A stretch of DNA of 64,000 nt, from contig OX457070.1 in the NCBI GenBank assembly GCA_949752795.1, positions 30,923,088-30,987,087 on the forward strand, written 5' to 3'. Source of the stretch: Hyperoodon ampullatus. Taxonomy: Eukaryota > Chordata > Mammalia > Artiodactyla > Ziphiidae. Positions 34,396-46,239 of the stretch are shown here, piece after piece. The position numbers and the translations under genes are program-made. Numbering within the stretch: position 1 is the stretch's first letter; each line of letters opens with the position of its first letter. The notes beneath the pieces were generated by a model. It saw nothing but the letters and a program-made list of their open reading frames with translations, was not told where the DNA came from and ran no database searches.

Positions 34396-35264
34396 TTAAT
34401 AGTATGACTTATATAAAGTCTGAACCTACACCCCAAAATGGGAATAATTGTTATTTGTCTCCTTTGTGACTCTTAACTCCCTCTTAAAATTTTTCCTTGT
34501 ATGCTTTCTAGAACAATATTAGAATATGATCCATAATAGAAACCAAATACTATATATGCTCTATTATAGTCTAAGAAGACATCATGGAATAATATAGATT
34601 ATGATAAAGCCATAATGGAATATTAAACTATTAAAATAGATTTGTATTCTACGGATTCTCTTTCTGTATTTAATAATTTGCTTTATTCTTAGTGAATTTC
34701 TCATATAATTTTTTAAGTGTTAGTATTCTATTTTTTATTTCATTTTCCCTTTTTTAATGGACTCTCCTTTTAGTGGTGAAGGCTATTATCTGTATGCTGA
34801 TAATTTCCAAAATCGTATCTCTAGTCACGATCTTTCCCCTGAGCCCAGGTTCTGTACTTGCTGGCTATATCTACCTGCATGTCCATAGCCCCTTTACAGT
34901 TTCAAAATTGTATGTTTGGGGGACTTGAGAATCTGCTGTGTTTATACTTTGATCATGCCTAGCATGTTGTATGACAGACACATGGATGGGCATTTCCCCC
35001 TCTCCTCACTAATTGTTCTGTTCAAGGGTATAAATAGCAGGCTCTTTACATGCAGAAAAATACTTCAGAATATTAATAAAGCAATATAAAAAGTTAGAAA
35101 TTCATATAGTAAAGCTATATTTATATTCAGACAGCTCAGTAAAAGAATAATCTGGTGTGTTATGAATTAGTCATAGTATAAAATAAGAGATAAATAAGTT
35201 AGACTGCATTAAAATTAGGAACTTTTCTTCATCAAGTGGTACCATTAACCATTCTCCACTAAAA
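34396..35264. other. Intron 1, unassigned AT-rich sequence
   Basis: No repeat, gene or RNA recognised. Confidence 0.5.
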
Positions 35265-35592
35265 GAATCTTGGGCTCCTTGGAGAAATAGCTGATTTCAG
35301 GACTGGGGCAGGGAAAGTACAATGTATGCTTGGAACATCCTGTGCCAGAAGGTTAGGAAGGCCCATAGAATGATGGGAATATATTACAAGGACACAGGAA
35401 CCAGCCTGAAGGGGAAGGTTTCCACTGGCCAAATGTGGGACAATTTAAACATCAAATTAGATAATGATAAAAGATTATAACCCATTGAAATAAAATCCAT
35501 TAAGTCCACACTGAAATACCTAAGTACTTACAGATAGGGAGGAGAAAGGAATCTTTCCCTGCAGGAGGAAGCCAAGTAAAAAATGTTGAAGG

Positions 35593-35801
35593 GGGCTTCC
35601 CTGGTGGCGCAGCGGTTGAGAGTCCGCCTGCCGATGCGGGGGACATGGGTTTGTGCCCCGGTCCGGGAGGATCCCACGTGCCACGTAGCGGCTGGGCCCG
35701 TGAGCCATGGCTGCTGGGCCTGCGCGTCGGAGCCTGTGCTCCACAGCGGGAGGGGCCGCAGTGATGAGAGGCCCGCGTACAGCAAAAAAAAAAAAAAAAA
35801 A
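35593..35801 (+). mobile_element. CHR-type SINE, short young form
   Basis: Full body and poly(A), with perfect 15-bp target duplications aaaaaatgttgaagg at 35578-35592 and 35802-35816. Confidence 0.98.
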
Positions 35802-35850
35802 AAAAAATGTTGAAGGAATGATGAAATTAGAAAACTGTCATATGGCAATT

Positions 35851-36345
35851 GTATCAGTTACCTATTGCTTTGTAACAAATTACCCCAAAGTGCAATGGCT
35901 TAAAACAACACACATTATTTCACAGTTTCTCTGGGCTTAGCTGTGTTCTCTGCTTCATGGTCACTTGTAAGGCTGAAATGAAGGTATTAACCTTGGGTTT
36001 GTGGTCTCATCTGAATGCTTGACTGGGGAAGGATCTACTTCCACACTCATTCATTGGTTGTTGGCAGCATTCAGTTCTTTGTGGGCTGTTGGTTGGAGAT
36101 CACCCTTCGTTTCTTGCTTTGTGAGCTTCATTAAAGTGTGCAAGCTGAGAAAGTTATAGAAAGACTTGTTGGCAAAATAGAAGTCACAGTCTTTTGTAAC
36201 CTAATCACAAAACTGATGTCCCCTTGATATTGTCATACTCCATTGGTTAAAGGCAAGTTACACAAGGGAAGAGAATTATACAAGGCTGTGAATATCAGGA
36301 GGTGGGAATCATCTTAGAGGCTGGCTATCCCAGCAGCCATTATAA
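35851..36345 (+). repeat. Ancient interspersed repeat, unassigned family
   Basis: 'tattgctttgtaacaaattacccc' and 'ggcttaaaacaacacacatt' start a widely dispersed mammalian repeat. A second copy in this window is at 40,985. Confidence 0.55.
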
Positions 36346-37029
36346 TATAATTGATTCAGACAAGAATCATCAGTGGATGTTTAAAATGAGTGGATGAAAG
36401 TTTGAGGAGTAACTTGGATCTTTACATAGACTAAAAATATCTTCCCACAAGATGTATTAAATACAAAGAGGAAAATGCCACTTTATAACAGAGAAATCTG
36501 GCAGAGCTTATCTAAGTGATCAAAGTTAACATTACCAGTAATGAGAAAAACCAACATTATCTTTTTCCTGATATCTGGGAAGAACACATTACCACCTTTT
36601 TGGTATTTTACCAGAGGGGTATAATCTGAATCAAATCCTGAGGAAGCATTAGGTAAACCCTTTGAGGGACAGGTCTACAGAATAACTGGCCAGTATTCTT
36701 TATAAATGTCAAAGTCATGAAAGATATAAACAGACTGAAGAATTGTTCCGATTTAAAGTATGCTAAAGAGAGACATGACTATTGAATACAATACATGATC
36801 CGAGATTTTTTTTTTCTATAAAGAATGCTATTGGGACATATTTATGTATTGTAGAATAATATAGAATATTATTATGGAACCATAATAAAGTATTAGAACA
36901 AGTAGAAAATAGATCCATAGTCTGCTGGTTTTGTTGCTGTATTGGATTGCTTTCTTTTTCACTGGTTAATTTCTCTTCAAATGCTAATACTCTCAATTCT
37001 CAAAATTTAAATATGATCTTTGGATTGGA

Positions 37030-37562
37030 TCAGTAGTTTTCAGAGTGGTCCATGTATACCCGGGAAATCCCCAAGGCTCTTTCAGGGGGTCCATGAGGTC
37101 AAAATGTTTTCATTATAACACAAAAATAATATTTGTTTTATCCACTCTGTTTACATTTGCACTGATGGTGCAAAAGCACTGGCTGGTAAAACTGCTGATA
37201 CCTTAGCATGAATCAGAACAGTGATACTGTACTGTACCAGTAATCATTGTATTCACTGCCATGCAATTGCAGTTTTAAAAAATACCAGTTTCACAATATC
37301 CTTGGTAAAGCAGTCAAAAGTATTAATTTTATCAAATCTAACCACTGTGTACATGTATCTTTAATACCCTGTATGATGAAATGATATGTATAAATCATCA
37401 TTTCTGCATATGTAATTTACGGTGGTTGTTTTAAGGAAAAACAAGCACTTATGTGATTTTTAAGCTGAAGTAGCTATCTTTTTCATAGAACACCAAAATT
37501 GCTTGAAAACAACTGACAAATCTGGTCATTCACACTTGAGTATTTGACAGACACGTTCTCAA
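37030..37562 (+). mobile_element. Possible hAT transposon remnant
   Basis: 'gatcagtagttttcagagtggtcc' and 'tttttcatagaacaccaaaatt...tatttgacagacacgttctc' look like a decayed hAT element with transposase-derived text. No open frame. Confidence 0.4.
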
Positions 37563-39030
37563 AAATGAATAGTGAGGCTGTCATTTCAAGGAAAATAACT
37601 GACACATGAAATATGAAATATAGAAAACCTCAGCAAAGAAATAGAAGATATAAAGAACCAAATGGCAATTTAGAACTGAAAAACAATAATTGATACAGTA
37701 ATGCAGTGTGTAAACTCAACAGAACAGAGCAGTGTATAAACTGATGCAGTGTGTAAACTCAGCAGACAGAGAAAAGAATCAGTAAACTGGCAGATAGAGG
37801 AAAAGAGATTACCCAGTCTGAGCAACAGAAAGAAAACAGACTGATAAAAATAATCTACAGAGCCTCAGGGAACTGTGGGACTATAAAAAAGATTTAACAC
37901 TTGTGTCATTGGATTCCTGAGAGAGGAAGAAAGAGGGCTTCTATCTCAAGAACCAAAAAGAAAGAAAAATCTACCCAAAGGAAGGGAATAAAGATAAAAG
38001 TGAAATTGAAAACAGAGAAACAGTAAAGGAAATCAATGAAAGAGCTGGTTCTTCAAAAAGATCAATAAATTGACAAACTTCTAGCAAGACTGAGAGAAAT
38101 TAAAGAAAAAACAAAGTATCAGTATCAGGAATGAAATAGAAGGTATTGGACTTCCCTGGTGGCGCAGTGGTTGAGAATCCACCTGCCAGTGCAGGTGACA
38201 TGGGTTTGAGCCCTGGTCCGGGAAGATCCCACATGCCGTGGAGCACTAAGCCTGTGCTTCACAACTACTGAGCCTGGGCTCTAGAGCCCATGAGCCACAA
38301 CTACTGACGCCCGCGTGCCTAGACCCTGTGCTCCGCAACTAGAGAAGCCACCACCATGAGAAACCCGTGCACTGCAGTGAAGAGTAGCCCCTGCTCGCTG
38401 CAGCTAGGGAAAGCCTGCGCGCAGCAACGAAGACCCAATGCAGCCAAAAAGTAATAATAAATAAATTTTAAAAAAGAGAAAGATATCATAATAGACCCTG
38501 CAGATATGAAAAAGATAATAAAGGGAATACTATGAACAACTCTACAAACATAAATTTGACAACTTTGATGTATGGACCAGTTTCTTGAAAAATACAAACC
38601 ACCACATCTCACCCAATATGAATTAGGTAGTTTAACTAGCCCTATTGCCTTGATACAAAAAAAAAAAAAAAAAAAATCCCAAGAAGAAAACTGTAGGTCA
38701 ATATTACTATATCAATGTAGATGCAAAAGTCCTTAACAAAATATAAGCAAATAGAATTTATGGCTTATTGCAGGGATGGAGCTGGGCTGCTTCACTATTT
38801 GAAAATCAACTAATGCACCATATTAACATGCTAAAGAAGAAAAATTACGTGATCATATCAGTTGATGAAGAAAAAGCATTTGATAAAATTCAGGACCCAT
38901 TCATACTTTGAAAAAAAAACATTTAGGAAAAAGATACTTAGGGGGAACTAACTCAGTTGGATAAGGAACATTTATAAAAACCTTACCTTATCCTTAATGG
39001 TATATTGGGAGAATCAAATTCTTAAAATTT
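37563..39030 (+). mobile_element. Ancient internally deleted L1, split by a SINE
   Basis: ORF1-like text (37,600-37,930) joins ORF2-like text ('caataaattgacaaacttctagc' and, after the SINE, 'ggaatactatgaacaactct' and 'atatcagttgatgaagaaaaagc'). Frames are broken. Its first 340 bp have an inverted counterpart at 39,631-39,945. Confidence 0.8.
38148..38472 (+). mobile_element. CHR-type SINE, long form
   Basis: Head ggacttccctggtggcgcagtgg to the AATAAAT tail, inserted in L1 ORF2-derived sequence. The L1 text resumes after the tail. Confidence 0.95.
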
Positions 39031-39630
39031 CATTTATTAAAAAACTTCAGATTTTTACTTTCCTTGATGCTCACTTTTATCTTTTAAGCATTTATATGCA
39101 CTTCAGATAAGCAAGCAGTTACTCTTATTACTGAAATAATATTTATAGTTCACAAGGAGAGTCTATAACCAAATAAGACAATGCTGTCACTTCTTAAAAT
39201 CTGCTAGATAAAGATGAATGTCTAAATATTCTGACAGCATGCCCTTTAAAAATATTCTAAACTTTACAGTATGCATCTATAAAACTTATTTTTGTTTTCT
39301 CACATCTTGACACTTTAAGATCAAAGAAACTCTAAACAAAATGAGATAAGAGATCCAAAAATATTTTCTTCATTTCTTTGCCAGAAAATTTCTTTAGAAC
39401 ATATTTTCATATTCTTGCTGATTTTTATGTATACCAAAATTGATAAGCATGATACATTTATTTTTAAAATGCTGAATAATATGGACTTGAGGAAAAAGTT
39501 AGAATCAGTCCAAATGTCTTTATTTGCTGAAAGACAAAGTTTGCCAATTTACCACAAATCAGTTTTTTTCTAGGATAAAATCAGACCATCTTAGTAACTT
39601 CTAAAACAGATATTCTTTATTCTCAGAAGT
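39031..39630. other. Intron 1, unassigned AT-rich sequence between inverted arms
   Basis: Nothing recognised. With the L1 and SINE it forms the loop between the two inverted arms. Confidence 0.5.
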
Positions 39631-39945
39631 ATAAGACAAGTGTTAAATCTTTTTTATAGTCCCACAGTTCCCTGAGGCTCTGTAGATTATTTTTTTCAGT
39701 CTTTTTTCTTTCTGTTGTTCAGACCGGGTAATTTGTTTTCCTCCATCTGCCAGTTTACTGACTCTTTCTTCTGTCAGCTCTATTCTGTTGAGTTTACTTA
39801 CTGTGTTACTATATCAATTATTGTTTTTCAGTTCTAAAATTGCTATTTGGTTCTTTTTTATATCTTCTATTTCTTTGCTGAGGTTTTCTATATTTCATGT
39901 TTCATGGGTCAGTTATTTTCCTCAAAGTGACAGACTCACTGTTCA
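39631..39945 (-). repeat. Inverted counterpart of 37563-37903
   Basis: The reverse complement matches the left arm at high identity, including 31 identical bases covering ctgtgggactataaaaaag and its extension. The left arm carries an extra local duplication near 37,700-37,765. Confidence 0.85.
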
Positions 39946-40404
39946 ACATATGGGTGCTTAAAATTCCACTTAAACCAAGTTCCTTAAGGCTAGGTAGATT
40001 TTTACATGCACCTGTAAAACTCTTCCTTCAATAAATTTAGGATAATGTTAAATCTGGCTAGGGATATAAAAAGATAACAAGAGATTGTTGCCATCCTGGA
40101 CTTTATAATCTGAGAAGGGGACTAAATAGCGGATGAAAAAAATTATAAGGGTCAAGATTACTAATAAATAGTTTCTGGTTCCTCATGATACTATAAGATA
40201 ATCTGAAAAATATATAATCTGCTATCTTGAAATGCATATGTGTCTTATAAAAATAAAGATCCCATATGGTTTTGGAATAATAGCATGACAGGAAACTATA
40301 TTATTATTTTTTAAGAAGTGATAAGATTTTTATCTTAACTAGAGACTTAAATTTATGGGTTATGAAACAATTCCATTATACCTGGGACTCCTTATTAAGT
40401 TTTA
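39946..40404. other. Intron 1, unassigned sequence
   Basis: AT-rich, nothing recognised. Confidence 0.5.
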
Positions 40405-40975
40405 AAAATCAGCTTTATTGAGGTATAACTTGCCATATAATAAAGTTAACCAATTTCATGTGTACAGTTAATGTGTCCTGATAAAAGTATATAGTTTTTT
40501 AAGCATCACCACAATCAAGATGTAGAACGTTTCTGTTGCCCTCAAATGTTACTTGGTACCCCATTGCATTCACCCTCCGATCCGTGGCAACCCCTGATCT
40601 TTCAGTAACTATAGTTTGCCTTTTCTAGGATTTATAAATGGAATCATGCTGCATGTAACCTTTTGTATCTGGGTTCTTTTAACATAACTTTTGAGAATTA
40701 TCTATGTTATGTGTATCAGTAGTCTTTGCCTATTCATTAGTGAGTAGCACTCCATTGTTTGGATACACCACAGTATTATCTGTTTGACAGCTGGTGGACA
40801 TTTAGGTTGTGTCTTGTTTAGGCTATTAACAGTAAAGCTTCTATGGACATATGAGTACAAATCTTTGTGTGGCCATGTTTTCATTTTAGTTCCCACCACC
40901 AATGTATAAGAGTTTCATTTTTAGTTGACACTTGATATGTCAACATTTTCCTTTTAGCTACATGTACTGTATGTC
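40405..40975 (-). mobile_element. Ancient L1 3' portion, antisense
   Basis: Reverse L1M text: 'ttgaggtataacttgccatat', 'aaatggaatcatgctgcatg', 'acatttaggttgtgtcttg'. Non-coding. Confidence 0.7.
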
Positions 40976-40984
40976 TGGGTGTTA

Positions 40985-41510
40985 GTTTTCTATTGCTGAG
41001 TGACAAATTACCAAAAACCTAGTAGCTTAAAACAGCACCTATTTATTGTTTCATAGTTCTGTAGGTCAGAAATTTAGCATGGGGTCTTCAGGGATCACAG
41101 AGCTGAAATCCAGACTGAATTCTAATCTGGGGGTTTTGAGGAAGCTTCTGTTTCCAAGCTTATTTACGTTATTGGCAGAATTCAGTTCTTTGCCGTTGTA
41201 GGATTGAGATCCTGGTTTCCTTGCTCACTGTCAGCTGGAGGCCACTCTCAGCTCTTAGAGACTCACTCCATCTCCCTGGTGTTGAATTCTTAGGCTTTGA
41301 ATCTCTGACTTCCCCTCTCTCTTTCTAAAAGGCTCTTATGACTAGAACAGATCCACCTGAACAATCTTATCCTAAGATCAATTGTTTTGGAACCTTAATT
41401 ACATATACAAAATCACTTTGCAGTGGTACCTAGATTAGTGTTTGAATAACTGGGAGATGTTTATATACCAGAGGCTGGAAATTTCAGGACATCCTGGGAT
41501 TCTGCGCAGC
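40985..41510 (+). repeat. Ancient interspersed repeat, second copy of the 35,851 family
   Basis: 'tattgctgagtgacaaattacc' and 'agcttaaaacagcacctatttatt' parallel 35,851. It splits the surrounding antisense L1. Confidence 0.55.
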
Positions 41511-41569
41511 ACACAAGCATTTGTTCTACATTTTCAGTAACATTTGGTATCTCTGTTTTTAAATTTTAG

Positions 41570-41570
<1 letters not shown>

Positions 41571-41610
<40 letters not shown>
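41571..41610. repeat. (CA)n microsatellite
   Basis: 20 uninterrupted CA units inside the antisense L1. Confidence 0.97.
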
Positions 41611-41615
<5 letters not shown>

Positions 41616-42830
41616 TGCACATGTAGTGGTATCGCATTGTAGTTTAAATTTGCATTTCTCTTATATCTAATGGTGTGAAACATCTTTTCATGTGCTTATT
41701 TGTTATGTATATATCTTTTGTTGTAAAATATCTATTCAGATCTTTGGGGTTTTTTTTCTTTTTTTTTCTTTTGTATACTGCTATCCATTTGTTTTAGCAT
41801 CACTTGTTGCAGAGGTTTTCCCCCATTGAATTACCTGGACATCTTGTCAGATATCACTTGACTCTGTGTGTTTATGTATTTTTTTTTATTTTATTCTGCT
41901 CCATTGAACTTTATGTCTACTCTTATACCACTGTGACTCTGTTGATGACTTTAGATTTATAATAATTCTTCAAGTGAGAGAGTTTGAAGTCCTTCAACAT
42001 TGTTCTTCTTTTTCAGATTGTTTGCTGTTTATATCCTTTGCATTTCCATATACATTTTAGAATCAGTGTATTGACTTCTATAAAATATTTTACTGGGATT
42101 TTAATTGGGATTGTTTTTTATCTGTTAATCAGTATGGGAAGAATTGCCATCTTAATGAGTCTTCTGATCTATGCACATGGTATAGCTTTCTGTTTTTTTA
42201 GATCATCTTGAATTTCTCTCAGTTATGTTTCATGGTCTTCATTGTACAATCCTTGCACATATTTTACTAAATATTTTGTATTTTTGATGATTTTCTAAGT
42301 GAACGGGATCCTAATTTCATTTTTCATTGCTTGCAGAATGTAGAAGTACGTTCGATTTTATATATTGACCTTGTATCCTGTGACCTTGTTTCATTCATTT
42401 ATTCTGATAGCTTATTTGTAGTTTGTCTAGGATTTGTCTACATGTACAATGATGTCATTTGCAAGTAAAGGCAGTTTAACTCCCTTTTTCCAATCTGTAT
42501 GTCTTTTATTTCTTTTGTCTTGCCTTATTGCACTGGTGCAGATAACTTTATGTTGTTCCTGATCTTGGGGAGAAGGCATTCCTTCACGATATTAAGTATA
42601 ATGTTAGCTGTAGGCTTTTTGTAGATAGCCTTTATAGACTGAGGAAGATTCTTAGTTTACTGAGTTGTTCTTGTTTTGTTGCGAAGGGGTATTTAAATTT
42701 GTCAGATGCTTTTATTCTATCTGTTGAGGTGACCATAGGTATGGTATTTTTTATTCTGTTAGTATAGTGAACCATGTTAATTTTGAATATTAAGCCAACC
42801 TTGCATTACTTGGATAATCCTCAGTTGGTC

Positions 42831-42838
<8 letters not shown>

Positions 42839-42862
<24 letters not shown>

Positions 42863-43054
42863 GCGGTACGCGGACCTCTCACTGTTGTGGCCTCTCCTGT
42901 TGCGGAGCACAGGCTCCGGACGCGCAGGCTCAGCGGCCATGGCTCACGGGCCTAGCTGCTCTGCGGCATGTGGGATCTTCCCAGACTGGGGCACGAACCC
43001 ATGTCCCCTGCATCGGCAGGCAGACTCTCAACCACTGCGCCACCAGGGAAGCCC
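42839..43054 (-). mobile_element. CHR-type SINE, short young form, antisense
   Basis: Poly(T), gcggtacgcggacc, then the complement of the head (ccaccagggaagccc). Perfect 16-bp target duplication agttggtcatgatttt at 42823-42838 and 43055-43070. Confidence 0.98.
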
Positions 43055-44249
43055 AGTTGGTCATGATTTTTATTCTTTAAAATTTTTTTCTGGATTTAAT
43101 TTAATCAAATTTGTTAAGGATTTTTCCATCCATGGTCATGAAGAAATATTGGAGTATAGTTTTCTTTTTTGTAATGTCACTGTCTGATTTTGCTGTCAGG
43201 GTAGTAAGCTGGCCTCATAAAATGAGTTAAGAACTATTCCTTCCCCTTCTGCTTTCTGAATGAATTTGTATAGGATTGGTATGTTTTTCAGACTTTGAAT
43301 GTATGATATAATTGACCAGTGAAGCCATCATATCTTTAGTTTTCTTTGTTAAGAAGGTTTTGTGTGTTCTTTTTAACTCAAATTCAGTTTATTTTAATAG
43401 CAATAGAGCTGTTCAACTTTATTTTTTTCTTGAGTCAGTTTTGGTAGTTTTATTTTTCAAGAAACTTGTCCATTTCATCTAAGTTATAAAATTTATTTTC
43501 ATACTTTTTTTGAATATCGGTTTATTTTTCTTTTAATGTCTGTAAAATCTCTAGTGATTTGCCTGGGGTGTTAATTATTGACCTTTTCCAAAAAATGAGT
43601 TTTGGTTTTACTGATTTTTCTTTCTGTTTGTCCATTTTCTAGTTCATTAATTTCTGCTTTTTTTCTCATTTTCCCCTTGCCTTGGGTTTAATTTATTCTT
43701 TTTCTAGCTTTTTAAGGTGGGAACAGATCATTGTGTTTTGGACTTCCCTTGTAATAGCGTTTTCCTGAAAAGACTGCTTAACCTGCATCCTTTAAATTCT
43801 GATAGCTTCAGCTTTTACTCTGTTCAAAATATTTTCTGATTTCTCTCATCATTTCTTCTGTGACTCATGGGTTATTTAGAATTGTGTTGTTCATTTTCAA
43901 ATATTTGGATGTTTCTAAATACCTCTCTTGCTTAATTCCATTGTAATGAAAAAATATATTCTGTATGATTTCAAACCTTTAAAGTTTATTGAGACTTTTT
44001 TTGAGGCTCAAAATAATGTCTGTCTTCGTGAATGTTCGTGTGCAGTAGAAAAGAATATTTTGTTGTTTTAGGACATCTTGGTTGATAGTGTGTTGTTCTG
44101 ATCTTCCACATCTTATTTTTTCCTTTGGTCTACTTATTTTCTGTTATTTACTGTGAGAGAAATGTTAAAATCTCCAAATATGACTGTCTATTTAACTTTC
44201 AGTTCTCTGTATTTGACACATTTAATTTTGAAGCCCTGTTATTAAGTAT

Positions 44250-44420
44250 ATACAGTTGGCCCTTGAGCAACAGATGTTTGAACTGTGTGAGTCCACTAAT
44301 ACAGGGATTTTTTTCAATAAATACTGTAGTATCGATACTACATGATCCAAGTAAATCCATGGATTTGGGTATCTGCCAGGGTCCTGGAACCCATCCCCTG
44401 TAGATACTGAGGGATAACTA
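44250..44420 (+). mobile_element. Tigger/MER-type MITE remnant
   Basis: 'acagttggcccttgagcaac' to 'gatactgagggataactat'. Same family as 26,405. Confidence 0.6.
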
Positions 44421-44424
44421 TATA

Positions 44425-45245
44425 TGAAAGGGTTCTGGGACCCAGTTACAATGTATTTTTCCCTACACATCCACAGAATTCTCAGATAGCAGCTGGGTGT
44501 CCTACAATTCAACTCAATTCTGACACTATCTAGAGATAGCATCAGCTTCCACAGTTAAGGGCTCAGTCCTACAAGACTGCCCCCTCCCCCCTCCTTTAGA
44601 TGCGAATTGCAAGTCCAGGTTGTTACCTGAAGTTCTGACCAACTGGTTATAGATTGGAGGTTCCAACAGCCCCCACCTTGAGTTTGAGTAATTTGCTAGT
44701 GCCACTCAGAACTCAGAGAAACATTTTACTTCCTAGATCACTGACATATTATAAAAGGACGTAACTCAGGAACAGCCAGATGGAAGAGATGTCTAGGGCA
44801 AGGTACGTGGGAAGGGGTGTGGAGCTTCCATGCCCTCTCCAGGTGCTCCAGTCTCCCTGCATCTCCACATGCCCCCCAACCAAGAAGCTCTCCAACCCAT
44901 CCTTTTGATTTTTCTGGAGGCTTCATTAGATAGGCATGATTGATTAAATCACTTATCAGTGGTGATTGAGCTCAGTCTCCAGCCCAGCTTAAATCATTGG
45001 CGAATGGTTTAACCCCCAGCCTATCTCTCTTCCCTAGAGATTGTGGGAAGGTGGGACTGGAAGGTCCAACCTCTAATCACATGATTCTCCTGGCCACCAA
45101 CCCCTACCTTTAATCCTTTCCCATAGTCACTTCATTAACATAACAAAAGAAATCTTTATAGCTCTAGACACTTGAGACATTCTAAGGAGCTCTTGTGCTA
45201 GAAATGAATGAGGACCCAAGGATATTTCTCATTGTGTCACAATAT
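44425..45245. mobile_element. Possible old LTR (endogenous retroviral-like) remnant
   Basis: An ~800-bp GC-richer non-coding block inside an antisense L1. Phrases such as 'ggcatgattgattaaatcac' and 'ccaacctctaatcacatga' recall mammalian solo LTRs. No internal genes. Family and boundaries uncertain. Confidence 0.35.
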
Positions 45246-45249
45246 ATTT

Positions 45250-46235
45250 AGGATTGTTACCTCTTCCTAATGAATTGACTCTTTTAAGGTTATGAAATAG
45301 TCCTCTTTATCCCTGGTAATATTCCTTGTTCTGAATTCTACATTGTCCAGTATTCTTAGCCACTGTATCTTTCTTTTGATTATTACTTGTGTGGTATATC
45401 TCCTCCTGTCTTTTTAGTTTCAGCCTATCTGTAAAGTAGACTTCGTGTAGATAGTATATAGTTGTATCTTCTTTGAGTTGGAGTTATTAGACCATTTACA
45501 TTGAACATAATTAATATAATTCTCAAAATGCTTGGATTTAAATCTACCATCTTGCTAGTTACTTTGTATTTTTTTTCTCATTTGATTTTTGATCCTTCCT
45601 ATTTATCTGCCTTTCTTTGGATTGAGTATTTTTATGATTCATTTTTATTTTTTTATTAGTATGTTTTGCTCTAGGGATTACAATATGCATCTTCAACATC
45701 ATGCTCTACTTTTAAATAATGTTGTAATGTTTCCCTCACATTGTAAGATCTTGACAAATTACCAATATTTCTGTCTACATTTGTTCTGTTTTTGTCAAAC
45801 CTTTTACTTCTACACATTGTATACCCTACAGTTTGTTATGTTTGTGTTAAATAGTCGATTATATTTTAAAGATATTTTTAAATGAGGAAAATGTCTTTTA
45901 TATTTACCTACATATTTACCATTTCTGGTAATCTTCATCCCTTGGTATAGATCCAGATTTTCATCTAGTATCATTTTTCTTCTGCCTGAAGAATTTTCTT
46001 CTGACATTCTTATAGTGCATGTGTATTGCAGCCTAATTTTTTTAGTTTTTGGTTATCTGGGAAAAATCTCTACCCAGATTTCCATCTAGTATCATTTTTC
46101 TTCTGCCTGAAGAATTTTCTTCTGACATTCTTATAGTGCATGTGTATTGCAGCCTAATTTTTTTAGTTTTTGGTTATCTGGGAAAAACATTTTACCTTAA
46201 TATTTGAAAGATATCTTTTCTGGGTATAAAATTAG
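45250..46235 (-). mobile_element. Ancient L1 continuation, antisense
   Basis: 'agatagtatatagttgtatc', 'ttatctgggaaaaat' and 'gaaagatatcttttctgggt' are reverse L1 text. Contains the 121-bp tandem duplication. Confidence 0.65.
45953..46187. repeat. 121-bp tandem duplication, nearly perfect
   Basis: 45953-46066 is repeated at 46074-46187 with a single difference (T at 45961, C at 46082). The period is 121 bp, ccagattt starting both units. Confidence 0.97.
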
Positions 46236-46239
46236 ACAG

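Larger units (their letters stand above)
35265..36845 (+). repeat. Ancient interspersed repeat with nested insertions
   Basis: Old mammal-wide repeat ('gctgatttcaggactggggc', 'acaggaaccagcctgaagggg', 'gagaaatctggcagagc', 'gtcaaagtcatgaaagat'), broken by a SINE at 35,593 and another repeat at 35,851. A second copy lies at 60,250. I do not have a confident family name. Confidence 0.55.
41545..44245 (-). mobile_element. Ancient L1, antisense, long segment
   Basis: Continuous reverse L1 ORF2 text, e.g. 'ttgcatttctcttatatctaat', 'tgtcatttgcaagtaaaggc', 'ataaaatgagttaagaac'. Heavily mutated. Interrupted by a (CA)n and a SINE, with pieces of L1 resuming at 45,250. Confidence 0.8.
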
